From NCBI GenBank assembly GCA_009760855.2, contig WPIO01000163.1, positions 346,001-410,000 on the forward strand: DNA of 64,000 bases. The letters run 5' to 3'. The notes under the pieces were generated by a model, which worked only from the letters and a program-made list of their open reading frames with translations, did no database searches and had not been told where the DNA came from. Position numbers and translations under genes: made by a program. Numbering within the stretch: position 1 is the first letter of the stretch; each line of letters opens with the position of its first letter. The stretch is from Cristatella mucedo. Lineage: Eukaryota > Bryozoa > Phylactolaemata > Cristatellidae. This document shows, in pieces, positions 1-10,530 of the stretch.

Positions 1-432
1 CAGCAGTAGCCGATATGGTCAGGAGCTATGCTAGCTATTCATGACTGGTCTGGTGGCTGCCTGGCAGGGAGGCCAGCTTTTTCTGGACTCCTCATCTCCT
101 CAGCACTGAAGTTGAGGAGATGCTGTAGCTGCGAGGCTGAAACCTTGTTGCAGGAGTTTGTTAGGTTGATGCACGTGCTGTACTGGCAGTGAGATACAGA
201 CGTTGTAGCGACTGTCGACCGCCGTAATTGGCTGTCACTGAGAATGTTGAGGCACCAGTGTCAAAGGGATCAGCCGAGAGCTGTCGCATCGGAAAAAGTG
301 TGCACTCACAGAAAGCCCATCGTATAGCTGCTGCTGTTTGCTCTTTCTCTTGTGTCATCTCTCTGTTCGGATGCGACGGAGCTTTCTTTCGCAACAGCGT
401 CTGACTGCGACGTTTAACTACGATCGCTGCAG

Positions 433-602
433 GGCACAGAAACGATAAGCTCGCTCATGTCGAGTGCCACCTGGTCGTGTTAAGATGGACCGCCTTGCAG
501 CACCGGATCCACGTGGCCCGAGATCGCATGCGCCCGCGAGTCATCTGCCTGCTGTGCAGTCCTGCCGTTTGCCTGGAGGCGCGTCGCTCGTCGCTACTTG
601 TC
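433..602 (+). CDS. Exon of an unrecognised plus-strand gene (exon 1 of those seen)
   Basis: An open stretch after the acceptor CGATCGCTGCAG and before the donor TTGTC|GTGAGTG. It enters in phase 1 and leaves in phase 0, giving about 56 codons. The peptide has a globular look, with motifs such as LAHVECHLVVLRW, RMRPRVICLLC and SSLLV, and no low-complexity run. It joins in frame to the exon at 709-776 across a 106-base intron. I do not recognise the family, and the first exon with the start codon is not seen, so it may lie outside the window. Splice consensus plus frame continuity is the only evidence; an antisense shadow or a pseudogene is not excluded. Confidence 0.45.
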
Positions 603-708
603 GTGAGTGTTTGCGATGCAAAAGCTTGTGTCTATCGTGTTTCTTTCTGTCTGTAGCTGTCAGCATGGTGTTCAACCAAGTTATTATATCAATTCTCTCT
701 CTTTGTAG

Positions 709-776
709 CCGGTCAGGCGATATAACTCTGCGGTTTTGCACTACGTGGCGTACTACATGGAGTCCTCGACCAACCG
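709..776 (+). CDS. Exon 2 of the unrecognised plus-strand gene
   Basis: The acceptor is strong: a TTCTCTCTCTTTGTAG tract ends at 708. The donor is CCG|GTGAGC. The exon enters in phase 0, matching the phase-0 exit of 433-602, and leaves in phase 2 after 22 codons. The peptide begins PVRRYNSAVLHYVAYYMESS. Joined to the previous exon it gives a continuous reading of about 78 residues. The function is unknown. Confidence 0.5.
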
Positions 777-814
777 GTGAGCAGCAGCGGGCTTGACGTG
801 GGTCGAGGTCTTAG

Positions 815-1469
815 CTGCCGGCAGCCAGCCGCTTCAAGCAGCCTTCTGCTACCGAGCATTTCAGCCACTGACCAGCGTAGCTACTCCGGTGGCCTTGCAC
901 TCGAGCAGGCCAGCAGCTCCGAGCCGGCTGGCTGCAGCGAGGCGATGTCCCTCGGTGGCTGCAGCTGCACGGTACCTCAATGCACGCCAGCGGCTGACGG
1001 ACAGGCGGTGCCGTTTAGGGCTCATCGAGCGTCGTTGGCGATGCGTGTGAAAACGTCGAGGTTTCCACCTCTCTCGGCCGTGGCTGAGCGGCGCAAACAA
1101 AGGAATGGTTCACACATAGTAAACGAGGTCGGCATCTTACCGCCACCACGCTTGCAGTTACGGTCCCGTTTTGAGAGACAACCGGCCGGGAAAGGCTATC
1201 GCGGGCGTCTCTGCCCGAGAGCGCAGCTCGGTGCGACAGTAACCCGATTGCCCGTAGAAGTCGTTTCGCCCAGGGCAGAGGCCTCTTCTGTCTCCACGGC
1301 TGCCTTCACTGAGCGACGTCTGCTGCAGGTTCTGCAATCAGGCGTCTTGTCGCGCTCAAAGCTGTCATGCTGCACGCCGCATAGATCAGCTCGGCGACGG
1401 CTTCCACACCGTCTGTGCAGTAATCGTTCCCGAGCTTTGGGCGTGCACCGTGCGTTCAGGAACTCATGA
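815..1469 (+). CDS. Possible third exon of the plus-strand gene
   Basis: One plus frame stays open to a stop at 1467-1469. Two acceptors would keep the phase-2 join from 709-776: GGTCTTAG before 815 (a 38-base intron) and CAGCGTAG before 881 (a 104-base intron, close to the 106-base intron upstream). The peptide is Ser/Ala/Cys rich near its start (LALEQASSSEPAGC) and Arg rich later. No family is recognised. The far end is probably not all coding, and an internal donor could lie anywhere after about 1090. Confidence 0.25.
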
Positions 1470-2633
1470 GAGCGGTTTCGTGCTGCCTTCGGCAGCCGTG
1501 CATTGCAGACTCACTCACCTTCGAACCACCTATAGCGTGGATGATCACGAGCAGAACGATGCTAATGCTTCCAAGGTGGTGGCCAAAACGTCACCTGCAG
1601 GCAAACCAGGCGCAGGCAATGCCCTGAGCCTGGGTGGGCAGGGCGATGCACTGTGGCTGGGTGGCCGGCAAGCATCGCCCTGAGCCTGGGTAGGATGGGG
1701 TTGCCCTGTGGCTGTCAGGTGGGCTCGTGCTTTCGCTGCTGCGTTGCTGTGTTCTCAGTCAAGGCCAAGGTGGATCTGCTTCCCGATAAGCGCTTTTGCC
1801 AGTAAGCCCTGTGGGTGCTCATTATCGATTGTGTATGTGAGCGCCCAATCCATAATGTTGGCCGGGCAAAGCTGGAGCTCAGCTGCCGTCTATCCAGCGC
1901 CTGCCACGCATAGAGCTGGCGGCTTCCCACCACACTAGCCACCGACACGTCATCTCAGAGGGCATGATGACTCACTACGCACTTCTTCCAAGCGAGGCCG
2001 TGGTTTCGAAGTAGTATTATGCAGCTGATTCCAGCCAATGCCCACTCCAAGATGAGTCGGACGAGAGGCTCACGAGTCGAGGATCGAGGGCTTCTCCTGC
2101 TGCGTACCCTAGATCAATCAAAAGCGAGCGGAGGAGTCATTTGTCCGCACATTCCTCGACTTCAAACCGATTGCAGTGATTGCCGTCCTTCGAAAGAAGA
2201 AGTCTTTCCGAATGCTGCATCAGCAAGTTGCCAACGGCGACGGTAGAAATCTGTCGCCTCGAGTACCACTAAGTTCTTCCATTGTCTAGGTTTTTATCTC
2301 ATCTCGATTCTGTGTGCATAAAGCAATTTTTCTTCCTTGTTTTGGGTGATTTTATAATTCATTTTGCCGACTCAGCTCAACGACTTTAGTGCCGATTTTC
2401 ACGCACTGACTGAAGCTCTTCTCTTGTGGCTCTTGTGCGTGACCTAACTCCCAGCAAGTCATACACTCGATCAAATATGTTTCCCGCGATTGGCTTTGCT
2501 ATAGTGTGTTACAATGGAAACAGTGGTGGGACGTCGGATCACATGCGGGTCTCAGTCCAGTCTGCCAGTGCGCGGTGTCTACATCTCAGCATCCAAGTCA
2601 TGTGAATCGTCAAACCAACCGTAATAAGACTGT
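1470..2633. other. No gene or named repeat seen
   Basis: Only short open frames without splice context were found, and no clear repeat. The stretch between about 2250 and 2630 is plain intergenic-looking sequence. Confidence 0.4.
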
Positions 2634-2802
2634 AACAACGCACAGGAGGTAAGGTACTCGCATCTTTGACCGATGATCGTCGTGGGTTTGAATCCTGCGA
2701 GTTGGACGACTCTTCAGGCTGTCAGCTGCAAGCGATGTGATAGGCTGATTATAGATGATAGGCTCTTCTTCAGCTATACACAAGTGAGGCTGTTACTAGC
2801 TT
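2634..2802 (+). mobile_element. tRNA-derived SINE, family S1, diverged copy
   Basis: It holds an A-box-like GGAGGTAAGGTACTCG and a B-box-like GTGGGTTTGAATCCTGC, followed by the S1 body (GCTGCAAGCG and AGGCTCTTCTTCAGCTATAC). The body and order match the copies at 23937-24118 and 27930-28112. It is not a functional tRNA, because no cloverleaf acceptor stem closes. Confidence 0.6.
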
Positions 2803-3370
2803 AAATGTTTTTCCTCATACTGTCCTCAAACAGAAATCTTTCATCTTGCATCTCTGCTGCTTCAATTCTCCTTCCGACCTATCAGCATCAGTAGAATGTC
2901 TCTCAACACATCACCAGCCCGGTTTTCGATGAGGTTCGTATCTCCGACTGAGTGCACTGTGTGCCCACGCCCATATGATGCCGATGGACTGCAGACACTA
3001 AAGCTACGTAGGTGTATTAAGCTTTAAACTAGATATACCTCGACAGAAAGTCAGGACTGATTGTCCATCGACGGAGGTATGTGAGGACTAGTAAAGATCA
3101 TACCTATCCATGCAATCTACACTGAGGCTGTCTAGATTCTATGATGTCAGAAATCACAGATGCATTCAATCCAAGTGCTGACGTCGACTGTCCACTATCA
3201 CTCACACTTAACCCGCCTCCCATGTTAACTCCTCACTTAGTAAGTAATCCTAGTGGTGATCTAGCAGACTGGCTTCTCAAGCTGTGTTGGCAAGATGAGA
3301 AAGATCGGAGAGCTCTAGCGACAGTTCTCTCAACCTACCTACTTGCCGCGAGCCCTTTGACGCAGTTCCT

Positions 3371-3518
3371 TACGAGCTGGTTTTGGTCTGGCGCTTGGGT
3401 ACTCGCCCCCGACCCAAAGTCTGACTGAGGTCGTGGAGGCAAGCAGGCATCATCTGTGAAGCGCCTGAAAAGAGATTAAGTGCTCTTGGGGCGCTATAAA
3501 AATGAATTATATATATGT
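3371..3518 (+). mobile_element. tRNA-derived SINE, family S2, with a LINE A type 3' tail
   Basis: The tRNA-like head starts ACGAGCTGGTTTTGGTCTGG and is followed by ACTCGCCCCCGACC. The tail, GAAGCGCCTGAAAAGAGATT with a GGGGCGCTATAAAAATG end, is the same 3' sequence that ends LINE A copies. The family is also seen on the minus strand at 48727-48865. The shared tail implies mobilisation by the LINE A machinery. Confidence 0.65.
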
Positions 3519-4559
3519 AGCTGGCGACCTCCAACCGTCAGTTATTTTCCGTTTGCTTATTTCTTAACTGCGGATTTAGCTACTATGATGCAGCGTAATG
3601 TGAATATTGTGTATGTGAAGGATATATTTTCATTGACTTTTCAAAGTGAGTTTCATGTTAAAGCATAGTGAATTAGTCACAAAGACAATACGCAATTATA
3701 GTGGAGGACCATCGGAAATGCGTGTTTTCACGATGGTCTAGCGGCGACCCTAACAGAAGAGTCGTTCGACAGAGAGAGTCGCGAGGTCCTGAGTTTGAGA
3801 ACCGCTGCTCCAGACTCTCTGCCCACATTTCCTGCCTCTCGCGATTGACTACGGGACTGCGCCGGTGCCATGCATAGCTTAACTTTACCTGCGCTGGCAT
3901 CCGGATGATATTGTCCCGGGCCTTTCGAACCAGACTGTTTTATGAGTGGAGGCTAAGTAAGAAATACCAGCAATGACCAGAGAACTAGAGCAACTTTCCT
4001 ACCACCGTGTCTTCATCCATCACAGCGTTTGGACGAGTATTGAGGAAGTGGACTACGTCCTGAGGAGCTCCTCCAACTCAGAGGAAATTTCAACTAGTAG
4101 TTCACTCCTGTTTTGAGAGCTAATGCTCAGAAAAGTCACAGCGAATTTCTTCAGAGGAGCATAACGAACTCAGAGAATTCTGAGTCTTAGGTAAAGTCTT
4201 CATGATTTGGTTTTCTTGATCTTTGTGTTGTCGGAGTTTGGTTCCGCGATCGATCGATGAGTACTTCCTTGAGAGCGCCTTTCGCTCTCATCCAGGGCAT
4301 CACTGGCACTGCACAATGGTTTACGAGTCTAAATCTCGGTGGGAAACTGAGATAATTGAGTTCGAGATGGACTAGTCAACTAGGGAACTGGAGTATGAGG
4401 TGAACCTCAGGGCTACTAGTAGCTTAAGGTCTGCTATACTTCTTTCTACAAATTTGTGACGAGACTCCTCCTGCACTATGCGAGTCGCCATGCATAATCT
4501 GAGGCTTCTACTTTGATACAGATGACACTGAAATTGTACCTTTGCTTTGCAGTCGCTTC

Positions 4560-5545
4560 CAGCTCTCACCTGGCAATCCTCTCAGCTCCGCTGCATCATC
4601 GGCTATTCTGACGTCGAGAGGCATTGATGGCAGTCAAAGCTCTCTCGAGGCTGAAACAACGATACCCGACCATCTTGCTAGTTGCGTCAGAGCCAAGAAC
4701 GTGACTCGGAGATTGGAACGTCCAACGCTCGAAATCAGCTCTGGGCTTCACCTCAAATAGACCTGCGGCTGACGCTCTGTTTGGCTGCTGAACTGCGAAA
4801 GTGGACTTTGCTGCACCCGATCAGCGGTGCACAGAGATCTGCACTCTGCTCGGCACGCATGTGCCCAAGTTCGTGGAAGCCCTACTTTGCTGCGCCCTGG
4901 ATGCGGCATCCAGTTACCTCCATGCATTTGTTTACGTCAATCTCGACTTCTGTAATTTCCTACGCAGGTCCTGCCAGCCCATGCTGGAACTTACAGTTGG
5001 TGCGGAAAATCTGCAACCGGGTTTGCGCTGTGTTGAGTAGTCACCAACTTGGCCTACTGCTTTGACCATGGCGCTTGCTTACAGATCTAGCGAATGTGTG
5101 CCGCATGGTTGTATTGACAAACTCTTGAGTTCCATGAATCTCGGTTTCCGGTCCCGCGCATTATTGCTGCCATTATTACTCCTCTCCAGGCTGCATCATA
5201 ACACGAGCTGGTCCTCGATTGACATGGAGTTGCGTGCTGCAACCAACTGGCGGGCGCCAAAAGAGCGGCGGTGAACGATTTTCCCAAGGAAAGTAGGGAA
5301 GTATACCTATATCACTGGAGTCAATTTCCCCAGGCCCGCGGCCAGGAGCAACTCATCATATCTTGCCCTCCACACCTGAAAAGCCTGACCTTGACCCGAC
5401 GTCAAAATCCTGCTCCGTCCTTGCAGTGATCAAATCACGATTAACTGCTTCCTCAATAGCGTACGTAAAAGCGCCTAGAAAGAGATTTAATGTCCTTCGA
5501 GGGGCAGCTGTATACATTATTATCAGTAACATATTAGGTGCAAAA
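4560..5545 (+). mobile_element. Degenerate LINE A copy (3' half of ORF2 and 3' tail)
   Basis: Broken frames retain RRLERPTLEISSG and LHAFVYVNLDFCNFL, which align with HRLERLSLKIGSA and VHAFVTSRLDFCNSL in the copy at 39141-42420. The 3' tail AAGCGCCTAGAAAGAGATTT lies at about 5471-5490. Many stops and indels mark it as an old copy. The middle part (5070-5450) is hard to align by eye. Confidence 0.6.
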
Positions 5546-6650
5546 GCTGATGCATGTCGAGACCGCCTAGTTCAGTACAATTTGTTGGCCTGAATAAGCG
5601 TTATGGATAGGAGCAGCTGCTTGTCTGGGTGAGCCAATCAGAAGTTGGAAGCTATTGAGCTCATCCGTATACTAAAGACTTAGAGCAGTTTTTGCTTTTA
5701 AAAGGCTCGCAAGTTATTTTTACCACTTGTGCGTCAATTTTTACTTTAGAACTACTGCTTGATTGTTTTCATTTGCTATTTGTCGTGATTGCTTTTGTGC
5801 ACACTTATTTCCGCTCAAAGCATCGGCAGCAGCGCTAGCCTCTGTGCTACGACGACTGTCCTACGATTAAGTTCCACCCAGCTCTCGCCTTAGCATGGGT
5901 CAGCGGCAAAAACCTGTGGAGGCTGATTTACGAACAAGATATTTGGGGAAGTGGTACCCAATTTCTTTTCATTCTGATAACTGCTTCGATTTGTTGACCG
6001 CGAGCGGTTTTACATGTCGGACATTTTGTCATAATGGCGTTCTGTGACAGCAATGCCTGGACCTCGCCAAGCCTAGAGGTGAACACCGGAATCTCTCTTA
6101 GAGAGTGCACTCTGTACTTATCTAGGCTTCGAAGTCGGGTCATACAAGTGGAGAAAGTTTAGATAACCGCGTCCTTTTCTATTGAATAAAACACGACGGC
6201 TCCTCATTTTATTCATTTTAGCGACTAGTGTAGCCGAATAAGCTATTGCTGAGGGGGTCACAAGCTGAGTCTTCGCCCAGTGAAGTAGGATTCGTCACCT
6301 TCAACGACCGAGCCCTTCGGCATATGTAAAGCGCCAGTATGGAGATGTTAGTTCTCTTATGCACAATAACAAATTAATTGTTACCTATACAATGCTCGGT
6401 CGCACGTCTGGCATATCATGACCAGCCAGCGGCTAAGAAATGAAAGCGACCCCAACATACTCACTTGTCGCCCAACATGGTTGGTATCTTTTAGCAGACT
6501 GTTTCCGCCCCCAGCCCCGCCTAAAGACACTACTAATTCCAAGGGTCTTTTCATGCAGACTGAGCCTGATGCGCGTTGGCTGCACTTTTTGATGCAAAGA
6601 CGGTTGCAACAGAGGGGCTAATCCTTTCTCGCAGCGCTGCGGTGTTCACT
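5546..6650. other. No gene or named repeat seen
   Basis: Short open frames only, including one of 71 codons on the minus strand at 5928-6143, without splice context or recognisable motifs. Confidence 0.4.
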
Positions 6651-7208
6651 CCTCCCTATTTATTCCAAGAAGTATACTCCGATATCTCCGTCCAAACGAA
6701 GCTGACGCTGGCTCCTGTCGGCGACTGACATGTCTTGCTGCGTGGTTCTGCCCGAGTACCCACCTTTTCCGACCGACAGTCCACTTCGCCTCATTCTGCT
6801 TCGACACAAATCGAGACGCGTACTCCGAGCTTTGACTAAACAACGCTCACTCGGAAAGCCTCTTCTCCAGTGGCATCTCAGCGTCCTGGCCTGATATAAT
6901 ACGGTCGCGTGTTGGTCCCTAAAATTTGGCATTACCACCGTCTGAGATGTCTCTACACCTGCCGTGAGGAAGCAGCGCGTACGAAGGTGCGACCCGCACA
7001 GCTCAGCTATCGGCTCCTGCTCCACCAGTCGGCAGCTCGTTAAACCAAATGGCCATCGCCAGGCCGCTGGGTCAGAGGCCGCTCGCTTGGTCCAAGGACA
7101 GACCGCTGGATAGTGATAAGTGCTGCGGGGGTTAGAGGAGGTTCGCTCTCGCTCTCTTTCGAGCTCGGCAAATACTTTGCGTCTGAAATCAAAAGACTGG
7201 TGACTTAC

Positions 7209-7736
7209 TGGACGAGCTGACTTACTCAAAATTCTCAGGATCGCCTGCCCCTGGCGTTGGCCGAGATGTTGTAGACGAGCAGGGCGCCGCCGTGGCGACC
7301 CTTGGGCCTTATCAGCCGAACTCGCCTCGTCGACGCCGATCTCGGCTGTGGTCACCGGCGCCTCTACTTTGGCCGCAGCACTTCCGCCGTCGAGCTCTGC
7401 CGGGGCAGCGTCTTTGTCCTCTGCCGGGGTGGCGTCATTGTCCTCCTCCAGGGTGGAGTCATCGGACGTTTCAACCGGGCCCGAGGGATGTGAAGCGTCG
7501 TCGTCGGCCGTGCCGTCGCCGATGTCGTCCTCGTCGTCGTAGTTCTCCGTCTCGTCGTCCTCAGAATCTTGGTCGTCCTCCTCTCCTCCCAGCGCCTCTT
7601 GCGCATCTTCGGCAGCGCCGGACGAGACGTCGCCGGGCTGGTCTACCTCGACGTTGGGTCTCTTTGATGCAGCGAAACGCGACTCGACGTCCGCTCTGCC
7701 GTATTTCGGATCATAAGTCGTTCGGGTCGACCGCTT
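7209..7736 (-). CDS. Acidic exon of gene D region (boundaries unresolved)
   Basis: The minus frame opens at AAG after GTTGTAG (7737-7743) and reads a basic, tyrosine-bearing start (KRSTRTTYDPKYGRADVE). A strongly acidic Asp/Glu/Ala stretch follows, with runs such as GGEEDDQDSEDDE and YDDEDDIGDG. The frame stays open to 6660, but two good donors, TTTGA|GTAAGTC (exon end 7226) and CCA|GTAAGTC (exon end 7209), suggest it is spliced before that. It could be a cytoplasmic tail, an extracellular acidic stalk or an unrelated acidic protein. No domain is recognised. Codon use is GC-rich like the nearby tail exons. Confidence 0.4.
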
Positions 7737-7789
7737 CTACAACGCTCATCTGCCCCGGAAGAAGCTGAGCCACCGTCGCCGCCGTCACA

Positions 7790-7866
7790 CTAGTGCGACC
7801 GTGGTCGTGCGTCCGTCGCTTGGCCATCTTCTTCCTCGCTGTCGTGCGTTTTGTCCAGCGGCGTTT
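7790..7866 (-). CDS. Possible terminal exon of gene D, short acidic C-terminus
   Basis: The acceptor CGTTTTTTCAG is strong and the exon enters in phase 1, which matches the phase-1 exit of the CUB-like exon at 8126-8497. The reading is TPLDKTHDSEEEDGQATDAR and then a short basic end before TAG. If used, it makes gene D a secreted SUEL-SUEL-CUB protein with an acidic end and no membrane segment. It competes with the acidic exon at 7209-7736, which lies in another frame just downstream. Confidence 0.35.
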
Positions 7867-7977
7867 CTGAAAAAACGTGGTTTTTTGCGATGGTTTTCTC
7901 TGCTGCGTCGCTGCGCTGCCCCCGCTCTATCTGGTCCTTCCTCGCCTCTTCCTCTTTTCTCTTCTCTCCGCAGCCTT

Positions 7978-8095
7978 ACGCAGCCACATCCTTACCTTAA
8001 CCTTAATCTGACCTTAACCTGACCATAACCTGACCTTATCCTGACCGTAATCCGACCTTGACCTGACCTGACCTTAACTCTGACCTTACCCCGCC
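7978..8095 (+). repeat. Degenerate telomere-like minisatellite (CCTTAACCTGA type)
   Basis: About ten imperfect units of 11-12 bases of the form CTTAACCTGAC/CTTATCCTGAC occur in a row. Read on the other strand they are GGTCAGGTTAAG. The array sits in the presumed intron between the CUB-like exon and the acidic exons of gene D. Confidence 0.7.
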
Positions 8096-8125
8096 CCAGA
8101 GCGAGCGACGCGCCGCGCGACGAAC

Positions 8126-8497
8126 CTGTGTAGTGGAGCCACACGCCGCCTCTGGTCGCTTGTCTCGAGCTGGTGACGAACGTGACCCTGAGGAAGTTTC
8201 CGCGCTGCCGCTGCTGACGAAGTCCTGATTTTCCAGAGCAGCGTGACCGCCCCGTGCCACCGCCGCACCACGAGCGGCCGCCGAGCAGGTCCCTCGTGAT
8301 GACAGACAGTCGTCGCGGTCCTCGAGCAGCACGCTCTCGGCCCGAAGCGTCACCCGCCCCGCCGAGTAGCGTGAATGAGCATTTCAGGCCGCTCGCGTAC
8401 GGATCGGGATAGCCGTAGCTGGCAATGAAACCCTCGCGGGCTTCCAAGCGAGGGAAGCGTCGCTGCGGCAGCGAGCACATGTCCTCCAGCCGGGTCA
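8126..8497 (-). CDS. CUB-like domain exon of gene D
   Basis: The acceptor GACTCTTTGCAG and donor ACAG|GTTCGT bound a 372-base, phase 1/1 exon, typical of a shuffled extracellular module. One frame is open throughout. It gives a CUB start (CSLPQRR ... GFIASYGYPDPYASGLKCSF) and a CUB end (GNFLRVTFVTSS ... GGVWLHYTG). In the middle, the best CUB match (GRVTLRAESVLLEDRDDC) lies in the +1 frame over about 55 bases, before LLGGRSWCGG returns to the main frame. This looks like a compensated pair of frameshifts, or two opposite indel errors. CUB domains bind protein or carbohydrate partners outside the cell. Confidence 0.5.
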
Positions 8498-9241
8498 CTG
8501 CAAAGAGTCGAGACAGAGCTTGTGCTTCGTTCGCCCACGCGCCGGCCTACGAGGAGCTCTCCGGCGGCGGAGCCCACTCGGCTCCTCGCTCCTCGTGGCT
8601 CTGCGAAGCTAATCAGCACGGCGGAGGCATTTACGCTGTCGCTTGACGCTTCGTGACGCTTCGGCGTTTTCCAGCTGCTCCCGCGGCCGGTTTGTAAGAA
8701 AACTCTCGCCTCACCCATTCCCGCGAGCGAGCGGCGCTGCCATAAGTGGAGATGCTGAGTCGGCCAGTGCAGCTCCAGCAGGGGAGTAGAAAATTTAGCC
8801 CCGTATAGACTCGAGAATCTCTGGGCGCCTGTGACCGAAGCCTCGATCTAGGCCGATTAGCCAGAACAGGCACTTTTGGGGAAATTCTCCTGCCGTCTGG
8901 TCCGAAACTCTTGTGCAGAAACCGAGAGAGGATAGATGTTCGGATGATCTCGCCGAGAAAAGCAGGCAGCGCGTGGCAAAAGAGGATCGACAATCGTCGT
9001 CGCATATCGAAAGCGCCCCGCCCACTTTAAATTCCTAGCAATTGTCAGATTGTCGTGGCGGAAGCAGACGACGCACGTTTCGCGGCTCGAAGTCGATGCT
9101 GGCCGCCGCGACAAGCTACCGGACCGGATCTTCGAGGCCTCGATTGCAACCTCGTGCGGCTCGAGAACCTCGAACCTCGCGCGCACGAAAGAAGATGCAG
9201 ATTTCCCGCGCGCAAGGTGGCCGAAAGATGTCGTCGCTCAC

Positions 9242-9473
9242 CGTTAACGCAGGCGTAGGTGGCTTGAAAAGCGCGTCGCCCTCGGCCGCTACGCGTCGAC
9301 GCGGTAGCAGTCCCCGTCGGCGAGTGAACAGCGCGACCGGTCTTTCGGCGATCCGTCGGCGATGTACACCAGCTCCCGCACTCGGATCAGGCTGTCCCCG
9401 GGACAGTGAAGGTCCAGAAATGGCGTCTCTGAACTGCCGTCGACGCAGGTTGTCCGGATGTGTGGAGCTCCGT
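9242..9473 (-). pseudogene. SUEL-like lectin domain exon of gene D, frameshifted
   Basis: The acceptor GCCCCCCACAG (phase 1) and donor AACG|GTGAGC (phase 1) match the exon type of the family. The start reads DGAPHIRTTCVDGSSETPFL, close in layout to the DGMYRIQTKTC start of the gene C exon, followed by LHCPGDSLIRVRELVYI. The end reads FQATYACVNG in another frame. The exon length is one base off the value needed for phase 1/1, and the region between RCSLADGDCYRV and the end is short and out of frame. It is either a decaying exon or one with an assembly indel. Confidence 0.4.
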
Positions 9474-9705
9474 CTGTGGGGGGCGTATTCGATCTGACTG
9501 AGTCGCACTGCCGCGCTGCCCTCCGAGAAGACGAACGTTCGTGAAGACGCGTGTGCAGGGAAACGTCTCATGCAGGGGCTGCAGGCAGCGCTGGTTTGTA
9601 CCGGGGCTGGCTGCTGAAGGCCGAAACGGATCGTACTGGCAGACACCTGGGTTCCAAGCGATGTGAGGGATCGAGCTACCACTGAAAGGCAGACTCGATT
9701 TTCGT

Positions 9706-9902
9706 ACCGAATCTGGCTTCCCGCTAATCAGGGACGACGAGTAAATCAACGACACGACACGGCAGCCTGAGTGCCGGTGGCTCGCTGGCACTTCCCAGCA
9801 ACGGCCACGTCGCCTGCAATGACCTCGTTCGCCCGCTGTTACAGCCAAGCTCTTTACTCCCGGACCGTATTGGCTTGGCGGCAAATTCTCGCGGCATCGG
9901 AA
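9706..9902 (-). CDS. Possible additional SUEL-like domain exon of gene D
   Basis: The minus frame reads FRCRENLPPSQYG, KSLAVTAGERGHC and then GRCWEVPASHRHSGC with VVSLIYS. The spacing and residues follow the gene B exon (QILAVATYSAC, GASSC, KSCNIVSIKINYSC). The boundaries are unclear: a weak donor TCG|GTACGA lies at about 9701-9709, and the acceptor was not fixed. It would place two SUEL-like modules before the CUB-like exon. Confidence 0.3.
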
Positions 9903-10275
9903 CCCTCGCAATCCGCTCTGGCTCTGTCGTCGTTGCCGTGCGGCCCTCCGACGATCGGTGCGACTAGTACTCCCACGCTGTGGAGGGCCCAGGCGCGGCA
10001 AGCGATCTAGCCCCCCTAAAAAGTCAGCACCTCGACCGTTAACCCCACAGGGCGAGAGCTTGACCTTGGAGAAATTCTTGGCAAAATCCTGGCTACTCGT
10101 CTCGCTCAGGCAGCTTCGTTATGCAGCTTCAAGGTGTCCGTGCTAGTTCAATCTGCTCAGTCGAGGTTGCTCACACAAAAAATGCCTCTAGCAGCCGTAC
10201 CGTGATGGCATTGGCATCGGATGATGGTGCTCGTCGTCTTCCTTCCGCCGAGCAAGCCCGCGGGATTGAGGACGG

Positions 10276-10433
10276 CTACCGCAGCGACCGTGTGCAACAA
10301 GTGCCTCGTAAGTCAAAGCTAGCTCTGGCTCCTGTCGCTTGTCGTCTGCGGAAATCAGCTCCAGTGACTTCGGAGAGCGTCGCAGGGTTAGGAATGGGCA
10401 CCTCAGAGCTCGCCTCGTAATTGCCACCACCAG
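10276..10433 (-). CDS. Tail-type terminal exon, phase-1 entry (tail G)
   Basis: The acceptor GTCGTCTCCTTCAG is strong. The exon enters in phase 1 and reads GGGNYEASSEVPIPNPATL and then EVTGADFRRRQATGARASF, ending at TAG (10276-10278). Length, Ser/Pro/Glu content and one tyrosine resemble the cytoplasmic tail exons at 18399 and 50998. The nearest upstream phase-1 donor on this strand is the juxtamembrane-type exon at 15414-15580. No homology is recognised. Confidence 0.4.
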
Positions 10434-10530
10434 CTGAAGGAGACGACTTCATGAACTTCCTACGACTTCCTGTACTCCATACGACTTCCAGTACTACTTC
10501 CCCTACTTTCCACGACTTCGTGTACCGACG
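10434..10530 (+). repeat. Short tandem repeat, TACGACTTCC-type units
   Basis: About five imperfect units of roughly 17-20 bases built on ACGACTTCC plus TGTACT or AGTACT follow each other. On the minus strand the array lies just upstream of the acceptor of the tail exon at 10276-10433. Confidence 0.6.

Noticed and set aside
3141-3428. A 95-codon plus-strand frame
   Set aside because: Its 3' part is the head of SINE S2 and its 5' part has no splice or motif support.
7292-7768. Arg/Pro-rich plus-strand open frames
   Set aside because: They are antisense to the acidic minus-strand exon and have no splice support.
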